Below are positions 53,860 to 64,000 of a stretch of DNA of 64,000 bases, one piece after another; within the stretch, counting starts at the first letter, position 1, and every line of letters starts with the position of its first letter. Under the pieces are notes generated by a model. The model was given only the letters and a program-made list of their open reading frames with translations, was not told where the DNA came from and made no database searches. Position numbers and translations under genes: made by a program. The DNA comes from Cinclus cinclus. Taxonomy: Eukaryota > Chordata > Aves > Passeriformes > Cinclidae. The stretch is taken from assembly GCF_963662255.1 (NCBI RefSeq), contig NC_085059.1, positions 2,838,501 to 2,902,500 of the forward strand, written 5' to 3'.

Positions 53860-54312
53860 TAATAGCTCTTGGATCTCATTTCCCTCAGTGCAACTGCAAA
53901 TTCAAGTGCTCAACGACACAATTTATTAAGGAAACTTGCTTTATGGTAATTTTAAAAATTAGGGAATTGAAAATAAAGGTGATTAACAGAGCCTGCAAAG
54001 CTCCAACACTTGTAGGGAATTTTTAGGACTTCAATTGGGAATCAGTAAATCTCATCGACTAATAAATGTTAGATCAGAATTAATATTAGCAGAGTGGCAA
54101 CTTATCCTAATTATTGCATAACCTATTTTGGAGGGGTAATTTTTATATCAGCGTGAGCTGCTGGTCTTTAATCTTTCATTAATTTCATTCACAGCCTTCT
54201 CTTAATTTGCCAATCAAGCTTTATATTTGAATTAAAAGCTCGGGGACTTGGACGTGTCAAGTCAACCAAACGATTTCAAAATTGGGATTTAGGAATTTCG
54301 ACAGTTCCTTAA
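53860..54312. promoter_or_regulatory. Candidate conserved non-coding block, 450 bp
   Basis: The longest AT-rich repeat-free block: CACAATTTATTAAGG, AAAATTAGGG, GTGATTAACAG, TCAATTGGG, CGACTAATAAATG, AGAATTAATATTAGC, CCTAATTATTGC, CTTTCATTAATTTC, GCCAATCAAGC, GAATTAAAAGC and CCTTAATTACTGC. About one TAAT/ATTA core every 25-30 bases. No long frame. Best enhancer-like candidate in the window by composition. Confidence 0.4.
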
Positions 54313-54396
54313 TTACTGCAAACATGAAGTACATTCACGGCTGCCTTTCCCTCTCCAGGATCCTCCTGATCATTCCCTTCTCCCCACTTCGGCTCC

Positions 54397-54416
54397 TTCT
54401 TTTTTTTTTTTTTTTC
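54397..54416. repeat. T tract
   Basis: About 20 T. It could mark an old minus-strand retroposon tail, but no body is recognised. Confidence 0.8.
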
Positions 54417-54732
54417 TGGGAATAGGCACAGCAAAAAGAGGTTTTGTGGGAAGGGAAACACAGAAACTGGGCTGGGAAATAAAGGCCTGCTTTGCACCAC
54501 GTGTTCTGCAGCTCCTGTCTCATTAGGTCAGCTCTAATTGGTGGAATTATTAATTATCAAGGCTTGTCCTTGCCAGTTTGGATTTTGGTTCCAGGATGGG
54601 AGCTTGGGGTGGGACCAGTCCCATATGCCACTCCTGCAGTGGGAGGACAAGAGGAAACAGCCTCAGAAAGGGGAGATTTGGAGCAGATTAGGGAAAAAAT
54701 GTTCATTTTTAGCGTGGCCAGGCACTGGAATA

Positions 54733-54798
54733 AAGTGCTCGAGTAGTGGGGAATCCTTATCCCTGGAGGGGTTCAGGATGTGTCTGGATGTGGTGCTA
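54733..54798 (+). mobile_element. CR1 fragment, part left of the expansion
   Basis: 'agtagtggggaatccttatc', 'cctggaggggttcaggatg' and 'tgtctggatgtggtgct' match the CR1 3' region of the avian CR1 type that ends '...ggatggccttgaaggtc...'. It is separated from its 3' end (55015-55091) by a minisatellite. Confidence 0.72.
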
Positions 54799-55030
54799 GG
54801 TGATGGTTTTGGAGATTTTAGGGGTTCTGTGGCAGTGCTGGGTGATGGTTTTCTTGTTTTGGGGTTCTGTGGCAGAGCTGGGTGCTGGTTTCGGGTTTTT
54901 GGGTTCTGTGGCAGTGCTGGGTGCTGGTTTTTGGGTTTGGGGGTTCTCTGACAGAGGTGGGTGCTGGTTTTGGGATTTAGGTGTTCTGTGGCAGAGCTGG
55001 GTGCTGGTTTAGGGGTTCCAGCACTGTGCT
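54799..55030 (+). repeat. 40-bp minisatellite grown inside CR1
   Basis: TTCTGTGGCAG-type cores start at about 54823, 54863, 54902, 54942 (variant TTCTCTGACAG) and 54982, steps of 39-40 bp. Each is followed by a GCTGGGTG(A/C)TGGTTT word. Flanked left and right by CR1, and the unit itself contains the CR1-like 'gctgggtgctgg' word, so the array arose by tandem expansion within the element. Confidence 0.85.
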
Positions 55031-55091
55031 GGGTGGGTGCTTGGACTGGATGGCCTTGAAGGTCTCCTCCAACCTCAGTGGTTCTGTGACC
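55015..55091 (+). mobile_element. CR1 3' end, right of the expansion
   Basis: 'gcttggactggatggccttg', 'aaggtctcctccaacctcag' and 'tggttctgtgac', the normal CR1 3' terminus. Confidence 0.88.
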
Positions 55092-55156
55092 CCCCTCACA
55101 ATGTGGTGTTAATTGACTCCTGTTTGTTTTTCCCCAGCCATTTTCCAGCACCACAT

Positions 55157-55312
55157 GGGATTTTGGGAGGGAATTCCTCCCTGGCAGGGTGGGCAGGGCT
55201 GGCACAGGGTGCCCAGAGCAGCTGTGGCTGCCCCTGGATCCCTGGCAGTGCCCAAGGCCAGGCTGGACACTGGGGCTTTAAGGTCCCTTCCAACCCACTC
55301 GGGGATTCTCTG
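55157..55312 (+). mobile_element. CR1 LINE 3' fragment
   Basis: 'ttttgggagggaattcctcc', 'ggcagggtgggcagggctgg', 'ctggatccctggcagtgccc' and 'aggtcccttccaacccact'. The block around 'ccatggcaggg' is deleted. Confidence 0.9.
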
Positions 55313-57415
55313 CACACCAGCCCAGCCAGATTTGCCAGATTACCCATCCCAGGCAGGGTCAGGGCAGAGTGTGGGATCAGGAGGAGGAAGATCCCGTTAT
55401 CACTGCGGGCAGGTACATGCTGGGTACAGCCAGGTCACTCCTGCCAGCCCTCAGGGGTTCCAGCCATGCATCTTCCTCACAAGCTGCTCCTAATGTCTTT
55501 GTCAGGTGACCTCGGTGCCCAGCTGCTGCTCCTGGACAGGAATATCAGGAATATCATGAATATCAACATTCCTGCCATGTTCACAGAGCTGGGCACTTGA
55601 TCCTGTCCTAGCCACAGGTGCTGCCTTGTTTTCCAGGGAATATATCCCTGATATTTGTAATTTATGGGCAGCACTGGGTATTTCAGAGGGTAGGGTAGGG
55701 AGCAGGGGCAGGCATGCTGCTTCACCTGGAGCTGGGGGGCCTTGGGATGCTGCTAAATCCCATGGGGCCAAAAGGATCCTTTCCCTCTTGTGCTCAGCCT
55801 TTTCTTTCTCACATCGGCCACTGCAACCAGAGAGCCCCAAGACCCTGCAGCTCAAGCTGTGAATTAATCTCACCCAAAAAGCCATTTATTTTCTTCTGGA
55901 GGTGAACCAGGGCCCTGAAAATCCAGGAACCTGCAGCCCCAAATGCCATTGTCCCTCACAATGGAGACAGGAGACACCTCAAGCAGGACTGAGGGACAAT
56001 GGCACAGCAGAGTTTGGGGCACAGGAGCCCAACTTTGCCCATCCTGCCAGGGCTGCCAGTCCTGGGAACCCCAGGTACAACCAGTTCAACCCCGTGGCAT
56101 CAATCCCAAGAGCACTGCAGAGATTCCCAAAGAGCCCAGGAGAGGGGCAGGGATTTAGGGTGGAGCAGGCACTCAGCTGGGGATGGAATTCCGCTCTGGA
56201 AATGATGAAATCAATGTTGGACCTTGAGAAATCCAAACTCTTTACATGCCCAGGTTGTGCTGAGGACCCGAATCCATCTGGGTTCTATCTCCATCTCCTT
56301 ATTCCAAAGAACTGGGAGCTCCCAGAAGCAGCAGCATCAGGCACCACTCTGGAGTCACATTTTAGCATCCCTGTGAGGAGCTCCCGAGCTGAGGCAAGGC
56401 AAATTCCCGGTTTTGTGCAGAAGGGCTGGGAAGGCAGACAGGAGCACTCTGCAGGTGCTTCTGCTCTGCACACACAGAGCCACAGCCGTGGCACTCCCCC
56501 CCTTTCATCTTCGGGGTGTAAACGTTGCAGTTCTGGCAGCAGCCTGAGGGCAAATTGTTTGGGAAAGTTTGAGCAAAGCAGGTTCAGCTGCTTCAAAGTA
56601 GGAAGTGGCTGACAAAAATACATAATTGCCTTCTTAAGAAAATAAAAAGCAACTTTTTTTGGCAGATTGGCAAGTACACACTTCCTACGTGCTCTCCCTT
56701 CTACCCAAAACATAATTCCAACCTTATTTTTATTTCAGGAATGATGAATTATGAAAGGGCTCTCCCGTCCCTCTTCCTCTGCCTTTTTCTCTCTGCCTCT
56801 GACTTCTTCTCTCTCTCCCCACTCCTAACCCGGGCTGTGTTTGTTTATAACCTCCACACGCAGACCTGGGGCTAATTTGTTTTATCCACACGTTGCAGGG
56901 CCCCCAGAACGAGGATTGCTTTCCTGCTGCTGTGGCTTTATGAATAAATCCTTTCCCAAACCCAAATTCCCCAGTGGAGCCACAGTGAGGGATGTGTTGG
57001 ATAAATCCCAGTGGCCCCTGTCCCAGCAGAAAGATGGTTGTGCGTGCCCAGAACCAAAAGGGAGCAGCCAGAGCCCCTCCATCCCCTGGGATGGCTCACC
57101 TGGAATTCTGGCTGATTCCTTGCTGCTGGAATATTGGGGAGTTCCAAGGATGCTCCATCATCAATCCTCAGGGACTGACCACTGCAAAGGGCAGCCTGGA
57201 GCCACGTGGAGAATCCCAGAGGCAGGGGAAGAAGGGTTTGTGGAGCTTTGCAAAGGATCTATCGCCAGGGAAAGGCTGCAAGTGGGAGACTCAATGGCCA
57301 GGAAAGAGCTGATCCTGACTTCTGTTCTTGGTGGCATTTGCTTCAGTTCCACAGAACTGGAAGCATGCAAAAGGGACTTAGGTGTGGATAAAAGCGTCCC
57401 TTGCAGCTTCTGCAC
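55313..57415. other. No supported feature (2.1 kb)
   Basis: Unique DNA. A minus frame at 56362-56553 contains a Cys cluster (C-x2-C-x13-C-x2-C) by chance. 56720-56960 is pyrimidine-rich with acceptor-like TTTATTTCAG and CACGTTGCAG but no open exon that I trust. Confidence 0.45.
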
Positions 57416-57419
57416 GAAG

Positions 57420-57845
57420 ACCGAGGGTCAGTGACTGGAGTTATCCCTCAGCCCCGGGGAGATTCCTAAGTACCATACCCCGAGGCTGTGGAGAGAGGAG
57501 CCTCTTTCCCACAGACCTTCGCACCCATACAGTAATTCCCTGGGCACCCCAGCCCCATCTCCCATTTATGGACATCCCCTAGAATGTTCTCTCTGTGGAT
57601 CTCTATTGATTCTGTTCTGCCTCATTGCCCCACCCTGTCAACCCCATTGGCTTTCCCTATCCCTCACTCTCCTTGCCTTGTCCCCATTGGACCCTAACCC
57701 CCTTTTGCCCAATATATAATCCTGTACCCTCAGCTCATCCTTGTTCTTGTCCCTGGATGTTTATTTGGAGCTGTATGTCAATAAACCAGCCTTAGGATTT
57801 CCACACTAGAACCTGTCCCTTCATCACTTGTCGTCCTGCCAGTAG
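57420..57845 (+). mobile_element. LTR-like promoter and poly(A) region
   Basis: Two CCATTGG (CCAAT-type) boxes at about 57646 and 57683, a TATA-like AATATATAAT at 57711-57720, and AATAAA at 57780-57785, 60-70 bases further. A short U5-like stretch then ends near CGTCCTGCCA. This order and spacing is that of a gammaretrovirus/ERV1-type LTR. The left end and target duplication are not resolved. A TGGTGCCCCAGATCC sequence shortly after could be a worn primer binding site, but the match is weak. No gag, pol or env seen. Confidence 0.52.
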
Positions 57846-59754
57846 CTGGTGCCCCAGATCCAATCACTCAGGCAGCTTTAGGGACCTGGTTGTAGCTTCT
57901 GGAATCAGGGAGTGAGGAGAAAAGGCTAAGAAAGTCTCCATGTGCACAAATATCCCAACCCTTCTCCCCCTGAGTGTCCCACAGGTAGCTGTGACCCTGC
58001 AAAGCTCCAAAGTGGCTTCAGAGATGCAGAGTGTGGGAAATGCTGAGAGATCCACGCTGGGATACTGGAGCTGGGATACAGGAGCCGTGGCCTGAACACC
58101 CAGCTGGGGACTGGCAGAGCATGGGAATGGAGCTGGGAATGCCATGGGAATATCCCCATCTCCAGACATCCCAAGGAATTCTTGTGCCCTGCGCATCCCG
58201 GCAGCCTTTTGTGATGGCAAAACTCTTCAGCTGTTGTGCTTTTCCTGCTAGGAGCAAGAAAAGAGCAGAGAACTGCCCCAAACCTCGCCTGCCCAGGAAA
58301 ACTTGTCCTTGTCACTCTTCTTTTCAGGAGAGAGGCAGGAAAGAACCAGATTTCCACCCCTCCCTTCCCACTGTCCCATCACTGATGTGCAGCAGCTGCT
58401 CCCTCCCTTGCTTTGTCCCCTCTGGCCACTCTCGGGCACCTGGTGCTGCTCAGATCCAGGGTTCTGTTCCAAAAACATCCTACAGCATCCATCGAGTGTG
58501 CCAGCCCCACGGGCACCATGCTGACCCCTGTCCTGCCTCACCAGCCACCCCTGGGCACTGGTAGCCATGCCAGGGCCATCCCAGGCCACTGTCCTGGGCT
58601 GCAGCTGTGCCCAGCACCGTGCCAGCTGCTGTTGGCCCCACTGACAGGAGTTTGTGGTGCTGTCAGAGGTGATGCTGCTCTGAGGGATGCCCTGGAGCAG
58701 CAGCTGGAGAGTCCCAGGGCTTCTCCTGCTGCCTGGCTGGCCACTGGTTGCCAGCACACAGCTCCAGTGTGTCCCTTCCTGTGCCAGGCTGGCACAGCTC
58801 TGTCCCTGCAGTTTCCTGTCCCTGGCTGTGTCCCCTCAGGACACCTGGGGGCCTGGCACAGACAGAAGTCAACAGGTGCTGTTGGTCCCTGTGACTCCCT
58901 GGGGAATGAGAGGCCCCCAGTACTTACAGAGTATTTTGGAAACCAGGGATACCTTCCCAGGGGAGCTTCCTCCTGTGGCCAGGGTCTTCCTAAATTCCCT
59001 GTTCCTGAACCTGGACAAGGAGCCAGGAAGCAGGGATGGGATTGTGGGCAGCTGCATTCCCAAATTATCCCCTCCAAAACCAAGTTCTTGCCTATTTTTC
59101 CTCCCTCCAGTGGGATGAGGCATGAAATTCTTCTCCTTGGAGGACTGGGAGAACAAATCCCCTTCCCCAAATCCTTTGGGCTTCCCCAAAGCTGAGCCCA
59201 GCCATATTTGCCCATCCCAGCCCTGTGAGCTCCAGGTGCAGACAGAGCTTCCCAGGTTTCCACCATCCATCTCTACAGTGCCTCTGGCAGAGCAGCAGCT
59301 CCTGAATATTTGATTTGGTTATTAGCCCACAGCATTGTCTATCTGAGGGAGGCAGGAGTGCTGATCCAGGCAGGAAATGCTGATTCCCAACCTGGCTGTT
59401 CCCAGTGCTGGGGGATTGTGGCTTCCCCTGTCACATTCTGGACTCCCAGATTCCCCATTTTCCTCATTTGTACATCCCATAATTTGTCTCATATGGCCAG
59501 GCATGATGTGTCCATGTGTTGTGGAGCAGGAACATCTGCTCTGAGCATGGCAGGGCCAGGAGCAGCAACCTGAGTTCCACAAATCTTCTGTGGGGACAGA
59601 CACCGAAGGGAATGTGCAGGAACCATCCCAGAACTTCCACCCAAGCCTCTCCTGGCCAAATTCTGGGAGACTGGAGCCATCTGCACCCTGGCTGGGAGCA
59701 AACACTCCCATGGTGGAGGATCCTGGCAAGTTTTTTCCAGGGTGTAAAATCCAA
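57846..59754. other. No supported feature (1.9 kb)
   Basis: GC-richer unique DNA. Frames of 260 (58413-59195, plus) and 242 codons (58538-59266, minus) overlap on opposite strands. Both are Pro/Ser/Gly/Trp/Cys-rich and without domains, so I treat both as chance. Confidence 0.5.
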
Positions 59755-60160
59755 TCCCCTGGAGACTTCCAGGGATCCAGGGACAGCCACAGCTGCTCTG
59801 GGCACCCTGTGCCAGGGCCTGCCCACCCTCACAGCCAGCAATTCCTAATTCCCAATATCCCATCCAGCCCTGACCTCTGGCACTGGGAAGCCATTCCCTG
59901 AGCCCTGTCCCTCCATCCCCTATAAATAATCTCTCTCCATATTTCCTGTAGCACCTTCAAGGTCACACTGAGGTCACCCCAAAGCTTCTCCTGTCCAGGT
60001 GAACAATCCCAGCTCTCCCAGCCTTTCCTCCCAGCAGAGCTGCTCCATCCTCTGCTCATCCTGGAGCCTCCTCTGGCTCCAGCAGCTCCTGCTCCTTCCT
60101 GGGCTGGGGCAGCTCTGCAGGTGGGGTCTCACCTGAGCACAGGGGCAGAATTAGCCCAGC
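59755..60160 (-). mobile_element. CR1 LINE fragment, about 400 bp
   Basis: 'ggatccagggacagccacag', 'ctgggaagccattccctgag', 'caaggtcacactgaggtcac', 'ctctgctcatcctggagcct' and 'aggtggggtctcacctgagc' in reverse order. The 3' end (promoter-side tail) is missing, so the copy starts inside the element. Confidence 0.92.
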
Positions 60161-61227
60161 CTTTGGGGGTTTTCCCAGCTGGATTTTGCTATCTTGGTTT
60201 CTTGCCTGGCCACAGATTTGTCTGCTGCAGTCAGAATTCCAGAATGCCTCCAGAACAGGATGGCAGAGAAGTGACAGCAGCATCCAGCTCATCACAACTG
60301 GGAGCTGGGCTGAGAGGGGAGAGGAGGGATGGGGACAGGGCTGAGGTGGGATGGGGACAGGGCTTAGGTGGGATGAAGAGCCAGGCTAGAAGAGGAAGGA
60401 TGAGCAGGATGCAGTCTTAGGGGTACAACAACCCCTCCCAGCCAGCACCAAGCCCTTCCAGAGGCAGGCAGCGCTGCAGGATTGGGGCACAGCTGTTGGG
60501 AAGCAGAGGTACCCCCGTCCTGCCCAGGCTGGGATGCTCCAGAATATCCCAACATCCCAGCTGAGCCCAGCCCATGCTGTTGCTGCCGAGCAAGGCTGTG
60601 CCTGGGATTCATCACTATGGAAATCACATTCCCTTCAGCTGCCTTCCAGGATAATCAGTATTAAAGGGAAACTATTTTCTAGTTCATTAGAGGAAAGCTG
60701 CGTCCCTGTGCCTGCTGCTGGTGGCACCTCCCTCCCCTTCAGGAGATACGAGCTCCTAACACGGAGACATCCACACTCCAAATGTCACCAGGGGCAAGGG
60801 GGAGAGGGAAGGGCCCTGTTCCCTAGGGCTGCCCTCCCTCCTCCTCCTCTGTGATCCTCCAGGATGGTTTGGGGGTCATCCTTTGGGTCATCCCCACCAG
60901 CGCTCACCCCAAAATCTCTGGACTCCTTCCCTCCACTCTTTGCTGTACCCCCAGCTCTGAGCCCTTGTTGTGGTGCTATCCTTGGATTCTCTGCTGCTTG
61001 GGAGCATCCCTGAGATGGAGCTGGGGTCTCCTCATGTCAGAGCCTTTTCCTGTCAGCAGGATGCTCTGAGGTTCCCTCAGGGCTGGGGTTGTGCTCCCCA
61101 TCTCCCAGACAAAAAGCATGGTGTGGGTTAGGCCTGATTCCCTTCCGGGGACATCTCCAGGGATTTTCCACCTAATTTTTCCCTTGGGTTTTCCTTGGTC
61201 ATAACATCTCTGTGTTTATCCGATCAA
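60161..61227. other. No supported feature
   Basis: Unique DNA with short G-rich duplicated words (GGTGGGATGGGGACAGGGCT, twice at about 60345). Confidence 0.5.
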
Positions 61228-61350
61228 TTCCTTCCTTCCTGGAATCCTTCCTGGAATCCTTCCTTCCTTCCTGGAATCCTTCCTTCCTGGAATCCTTCCT
61301 GGAATCCTTCCTTCCTGGAATCCTTCCTTCCTGGAATCTTTCCCCTGGAA
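61228..61350 (-). repeat. GGAAGGATTCCA minisatellite, array 4
   Basis: TTCCTTCCTGGAATCC units on the plus strand, about 120 bp. Same family as the arrays at 14495, 23151 and 30543. Two point in each direction. Confidence 0.94.
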
Positions 61351-62039
61351 TCATCACTCTGGCTCCCAGGAAATCTTCCCTGTGCAGGAAAAGGATGTGA
61401 CATGAGAGGACCTCAGCACTGCCCATGGGCTTTGGAATTTCAGGTTGATTTTCCACTTCCCCATGACAACAGAGAGTGACCGAGGGAGTGAAGTACCAGC
61501 AAACCTCAGGAATTTTCACCATTTGGGGTTAAAAATAGATCAGGGAGGCCACTCCCAAACAAATTCCAGCAGAGGATGATAAAAGATGCTCACTGAAGCC
61601 CAGCATGGATGGAGAATCCCAGCACAGAGGAGATCCGGCTGCCTCCTTCTTTGGGTGATCCCAGGACTGGGATTGCCATGAAGAGGGACAACACATAGGA
61701 GGCTGAATTAGGACCTTTCCCCTAAAATGATACCAGGCTGGAGTGCTGGAGATTCCATGAGGAGAAGGCATTTCGGTGTGTGGGGCCAGGGCAGTCACCT
61801 CCAAGGGGATGAATTCCCTAAGGATGATTGCCCCAGCTCCACCCCCAGCACTTTGGGGAACAGCTGGGATTTGTGAGATCTGGGAAGCAGCCACGGCATC
61901 CTGACCCTGCAGCTGCATCCCAGCCCTCTGCACATCCACAGGATTTCAAATCTTCCTCTGGCACAGCTCCGTGTGGGAAGGCCCAGGTCCTTCCTGGATC
62001 AGCCAGCTCCTCATCCTTCATGGGGCCAGGCATGTTGGT
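61351..62039. other. No supported feature
   Basis: Unique DNA. Confidence 0.55.
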
Positions 62040-62480
62040 TTGGTGTTAACTGGCACTTAGAAGAGGGCATCCACAGAAGTTTTCTCTTTGAAAACTTCCT
62101 CTGTGACTTAATAAGACTAATTAGAGGCTGATTTAGTTGTTGATAGCCTCTACATTCCCCATGTAAAATCTTAACTCTCTCAATGCTCAGGTAAAACTTA
62201 CAAACATTCAATCCTCCCTTGAGTGAGAGGGGGAAAAAACATTAAACCCCCCACCAAAGTCAATGAAAAAAAGTCAAATTAAAAAAAAAAAAAAAGAAAA
62301 GAAAGAGATGCCATAAATTTAAACTAATAATCCTTTTATAAACTATGAAAATAGATTATACTACACTAAAAATTCCTATAAACTATAAATAAAACCATAA
62401 GAAGTTATAATATTCAACTTATAAATCATAAACAAAGGCACCTTAGTGTTTCCACCAAATTTCAAATTAAAACCAAAGCA
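62040..62480. repeat. AT-rich segment with a central A tract
   Basis: 62219-62310 is A-rich (14-15 A, then AAAAGAAAAG). 62310-62450 is AT-rich with ATAAACTAT and TATAAATAAAACC words. 62060-62200 has AATTAGAGGC and CTTAATAAGAC. It could be a decayed retroelement ending in an A tract or a conserved block. I cannot assign it. Confidence 0.5.
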
Positions 62481-63644
62481 CAAGCCTGGGGGACTCAGTC
62501 ACCACAGGGACATGGAAAACATTCCCAGCTCACCACAGAGGGCAGGGACAGGAGGACATGGCTGCAGAATTAGGAGTGGCTTTTTTGGGAATGGTTTCAC
62601 TGCATATCCATTAGGAATGGCTGCCTGGCCAGGGATGAACTGAAGGAATTGAGGGATTTGGTGTCCTCCTGGTGGAATCCCAGTTGGGAGAGGCAAGGAA
62701 AAACCTGGGCATGGAGCAGGAAAAAGGTGGATGTGCGTGGTGTGGTAAGCCCTGCATGCACCAGGAAAAGCTTCAGGGCGAGGAAGGGATGGTGGGAGGT
62801 GCTGTGCACAGGAAGGTGGAGCTCTGTCAGGATAAAAGGGAGATTGGAGAGAGCCAAAATGAACTTCCTAGCCAAAAAAAAAACCAATTCTATGGGGGGA
62901 AGCACAAAATCCTCACCCCTAGCAGCTCCTTCCCAGCAGCTCCAAGTGTGGAAAGGCTCCGGCTGGAGCCAGGATGGACTCCAGTCCTGCAGAGGCTGCC
63001 AAGGCTTGGCCTTTCCGAGCTTTCTCCTCTCTGGCTTGTGGCTCTGGCCAGGGGATTGCTTGGCAAAGAGGCCAGGCCTGGCACATGATCCCATAATCAG
63101 CGGGATAAGCCGAGCCCAAAGCCCTGCTCCCACCTCGCCTCATAATTGCTTTTGTTCCTGGCCCATCAGAGCCGAGCCAGGCTCAGTGCTCCGGTGCCCT
63201 TTTTAAGGCTTCAGCCTGAATTTGCAGCCAGGCTGTGCAGATGTGGATGAGCTCGGCTGAAGGGTTTATCCATCCTCCCCTGAACCAGCCGCGATGGCTC
63301 CGCAGGAGAAGCTTGGAGCACATCCTGGTCAACAGCAGCTGGCTGCCTCTGCTCTCCGGGACACAAACTCTGCTGCCAATCAAAGGGAAGCTGTTTTCCA
63401 GCTGTTCCCATCCTCACACAAATCCCAGAGTTGTCCTGGGATGTGTGATCTCAGGAAGGGAGGGGTGAGGAAAGATGGAACAAACCTGCAGCCCAGGGAT
63501 GGAGCTGGAATGACACTGCTGGTGGCAGTGGGGCTGTCACTGCACAGACAGAGCCACCTCTGACCTGCCCTGAGCATTACAACAGCAAGAGCAGAAATGT
63601 TCTGGTCCACGTGGATGCTCAGCTGTGCCCAGCTGGGTCAGGCC
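62481..63644. other. No supported feature
   Basis: Unique DNA. Frames of 178-185 codons on both strands at 62597-63206 have no domain. Confidence 0.5.
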
Positions 63645-64000
63645 TAAAGAATCCCAGGATTGTTGAGGTTGGAAAAGAACTCCAAGACTGAGTCCAAGCT
63701 GTGAGTGATCCCCACCTTGTCCCCAGCCCAGAGCACTCAGTGCCACCTCCAGGAATTCCTTGGACACCTCCAGGGATGGGCACCCCAAACCTCCCTGGGC
63801 AGTTCCAATCCCTGAGCACCCTTTCCATGGAGAAATTCCTGCTGCTGTCCACCCTGAGCTCCCCTGGCCCAGCCTGAGGCCGTTCCCTCTCCTCCTGTCC
63901 CTGTTCCCTGGAGCAGATCCCAAATCCCCCCTGGCTGTCCCCTCCTGTCAGGGAGTTGTGCAGAGCCACAGGGTCCCCACTGAGCCTCCTTTTCTCCAGG
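63645..64000 (-). mobile_element. CR1 LINE fragment, cut by window end
   Basis: 'aagaatcccaggattgttga', 'ggttggaaaagaactccaag', 'ccttgtccccagcccagagc', 'ggaattccttggacacctcc', 'gagcaccctttccatggaga' and 'ctgctgctgtccaccctgag', the fullest copy of the subfamily at 5166 and 16402. It continues beyond the window. Confidence 0.92.

Noticed and set aside
56362..56553. Zinc-finger-like Cys cluster on the minus strand
   Set aside because: Single cluster with spacing of no known finger class, no neighbouring exons and no conserved histidines; likely chance.
58413..59266. Opposed frames of 260 and 242 codons
   Set aside because: Mutually exclusive strands, same low-complexity residue bias, no domain; typical of stop-poor GC-rich DNA.
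1..64000. tRNA, rRNA, snRNA or microRNA genes
   Set aside because: No A/B box pairs with cloverleaf, no rRNA segments and no convincing hairpin noticed by eye. A covariance-model search would be needed to exclude small RNAs.

Overview
The window is non-coding vertebrate DNA, almost certainly from a songbird (passerine). The evidence is about twenty fragments of CR1, the avian LINE family; three solo LTRs whose sequence matches the songbird ERVL LTR type that begins TGTCTTGGTTTG; and a GC-moderate background with many expanded micro- and minisatellites. No operons, ribosome binding sites, CRISPR arrays or bacterial-type genes are present. I found no protein-coding gene I can support. The long open frames are either translations of tandem repeats or Pro/Ser/Gly/Trp-rich frames in GC-rich DNA with no recognisable domain. 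One short segment (32156-32331) is a speculative exon candidate.

Layout. 1-9 kb: a CCCCAT microsatellite at the left edge, CR1 fragments, the first copy of a composite LTR-like repeat (6317-7150, minus) and solo ERVL LTR 1 (8046-8781). 9-16 kb: a possible conserved block, a GGGAAA array, a 35-bp palindrome-bearing minisatellite, then an unusual complex at 12.5-15.6 kb. That complex holds two CR1 pieces, two direct copies of an LTR-like repeat, an AT-rich island of about 850 bp, two clusters of TTAA-centred motifs and a GGAAGGATTCC array. 16-28 kb: CR1 fragments, a 42-bp minisatellite with higher-order structure (18737-19100), a second GGAAGGATTCC array, and the inverted second copy of the composite repeat (25445-26275) with a diverged third copy at 27.5 kb. 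28-41 kb: a 393-bp solo LTR with a 6-bp target duplication, a third GGAAGGATTCC array, solo ERVL LTR 2 (32979-33699), two separate tandem duplications with units of about 250 bp and 335-345 bp, CR1 pieces and several AT-rich blocks full of TAAT motifs. 41-64 kb: more CR1, a small CpG-rich block (46.5-46.9 kb), opposed CATCC and GGAT arrays (49.8-50.15 kb), solo ERVL LTR 3 (52113-52773), a CR1 3' end expanded into a 40-bp minisatellite (54.8-55.0 kb), an LTR-like promoter/poly(A) region (57.4-57.85 kb), a fourth GGAAGGATTCC array and a CR1 cut by the window end.

The features do not form a gene system. The picture is an intergenic or intronic region shaped by retroelement insertion, LTR-LTR recombination and tandem-repeat growth. 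Short AT-rich blocks dense in homeodomain-like TAAT/ATTA, octamer and TGACAG-like motifs lie between the repeats and may be conserved enhancers. That reading rests on composition only and needs an alignment. The best-supported results are the three ERVL solo LTRs, each with a perfect 5-bp target site duplication (GTTCT, AGGAC, GATCC). The least ordinary are the 42-bp higher-order array, the CR1-born minisatellite, the four dispersed GGAAGGATTCC arrays and the rearranged inverted LTR-like pair.
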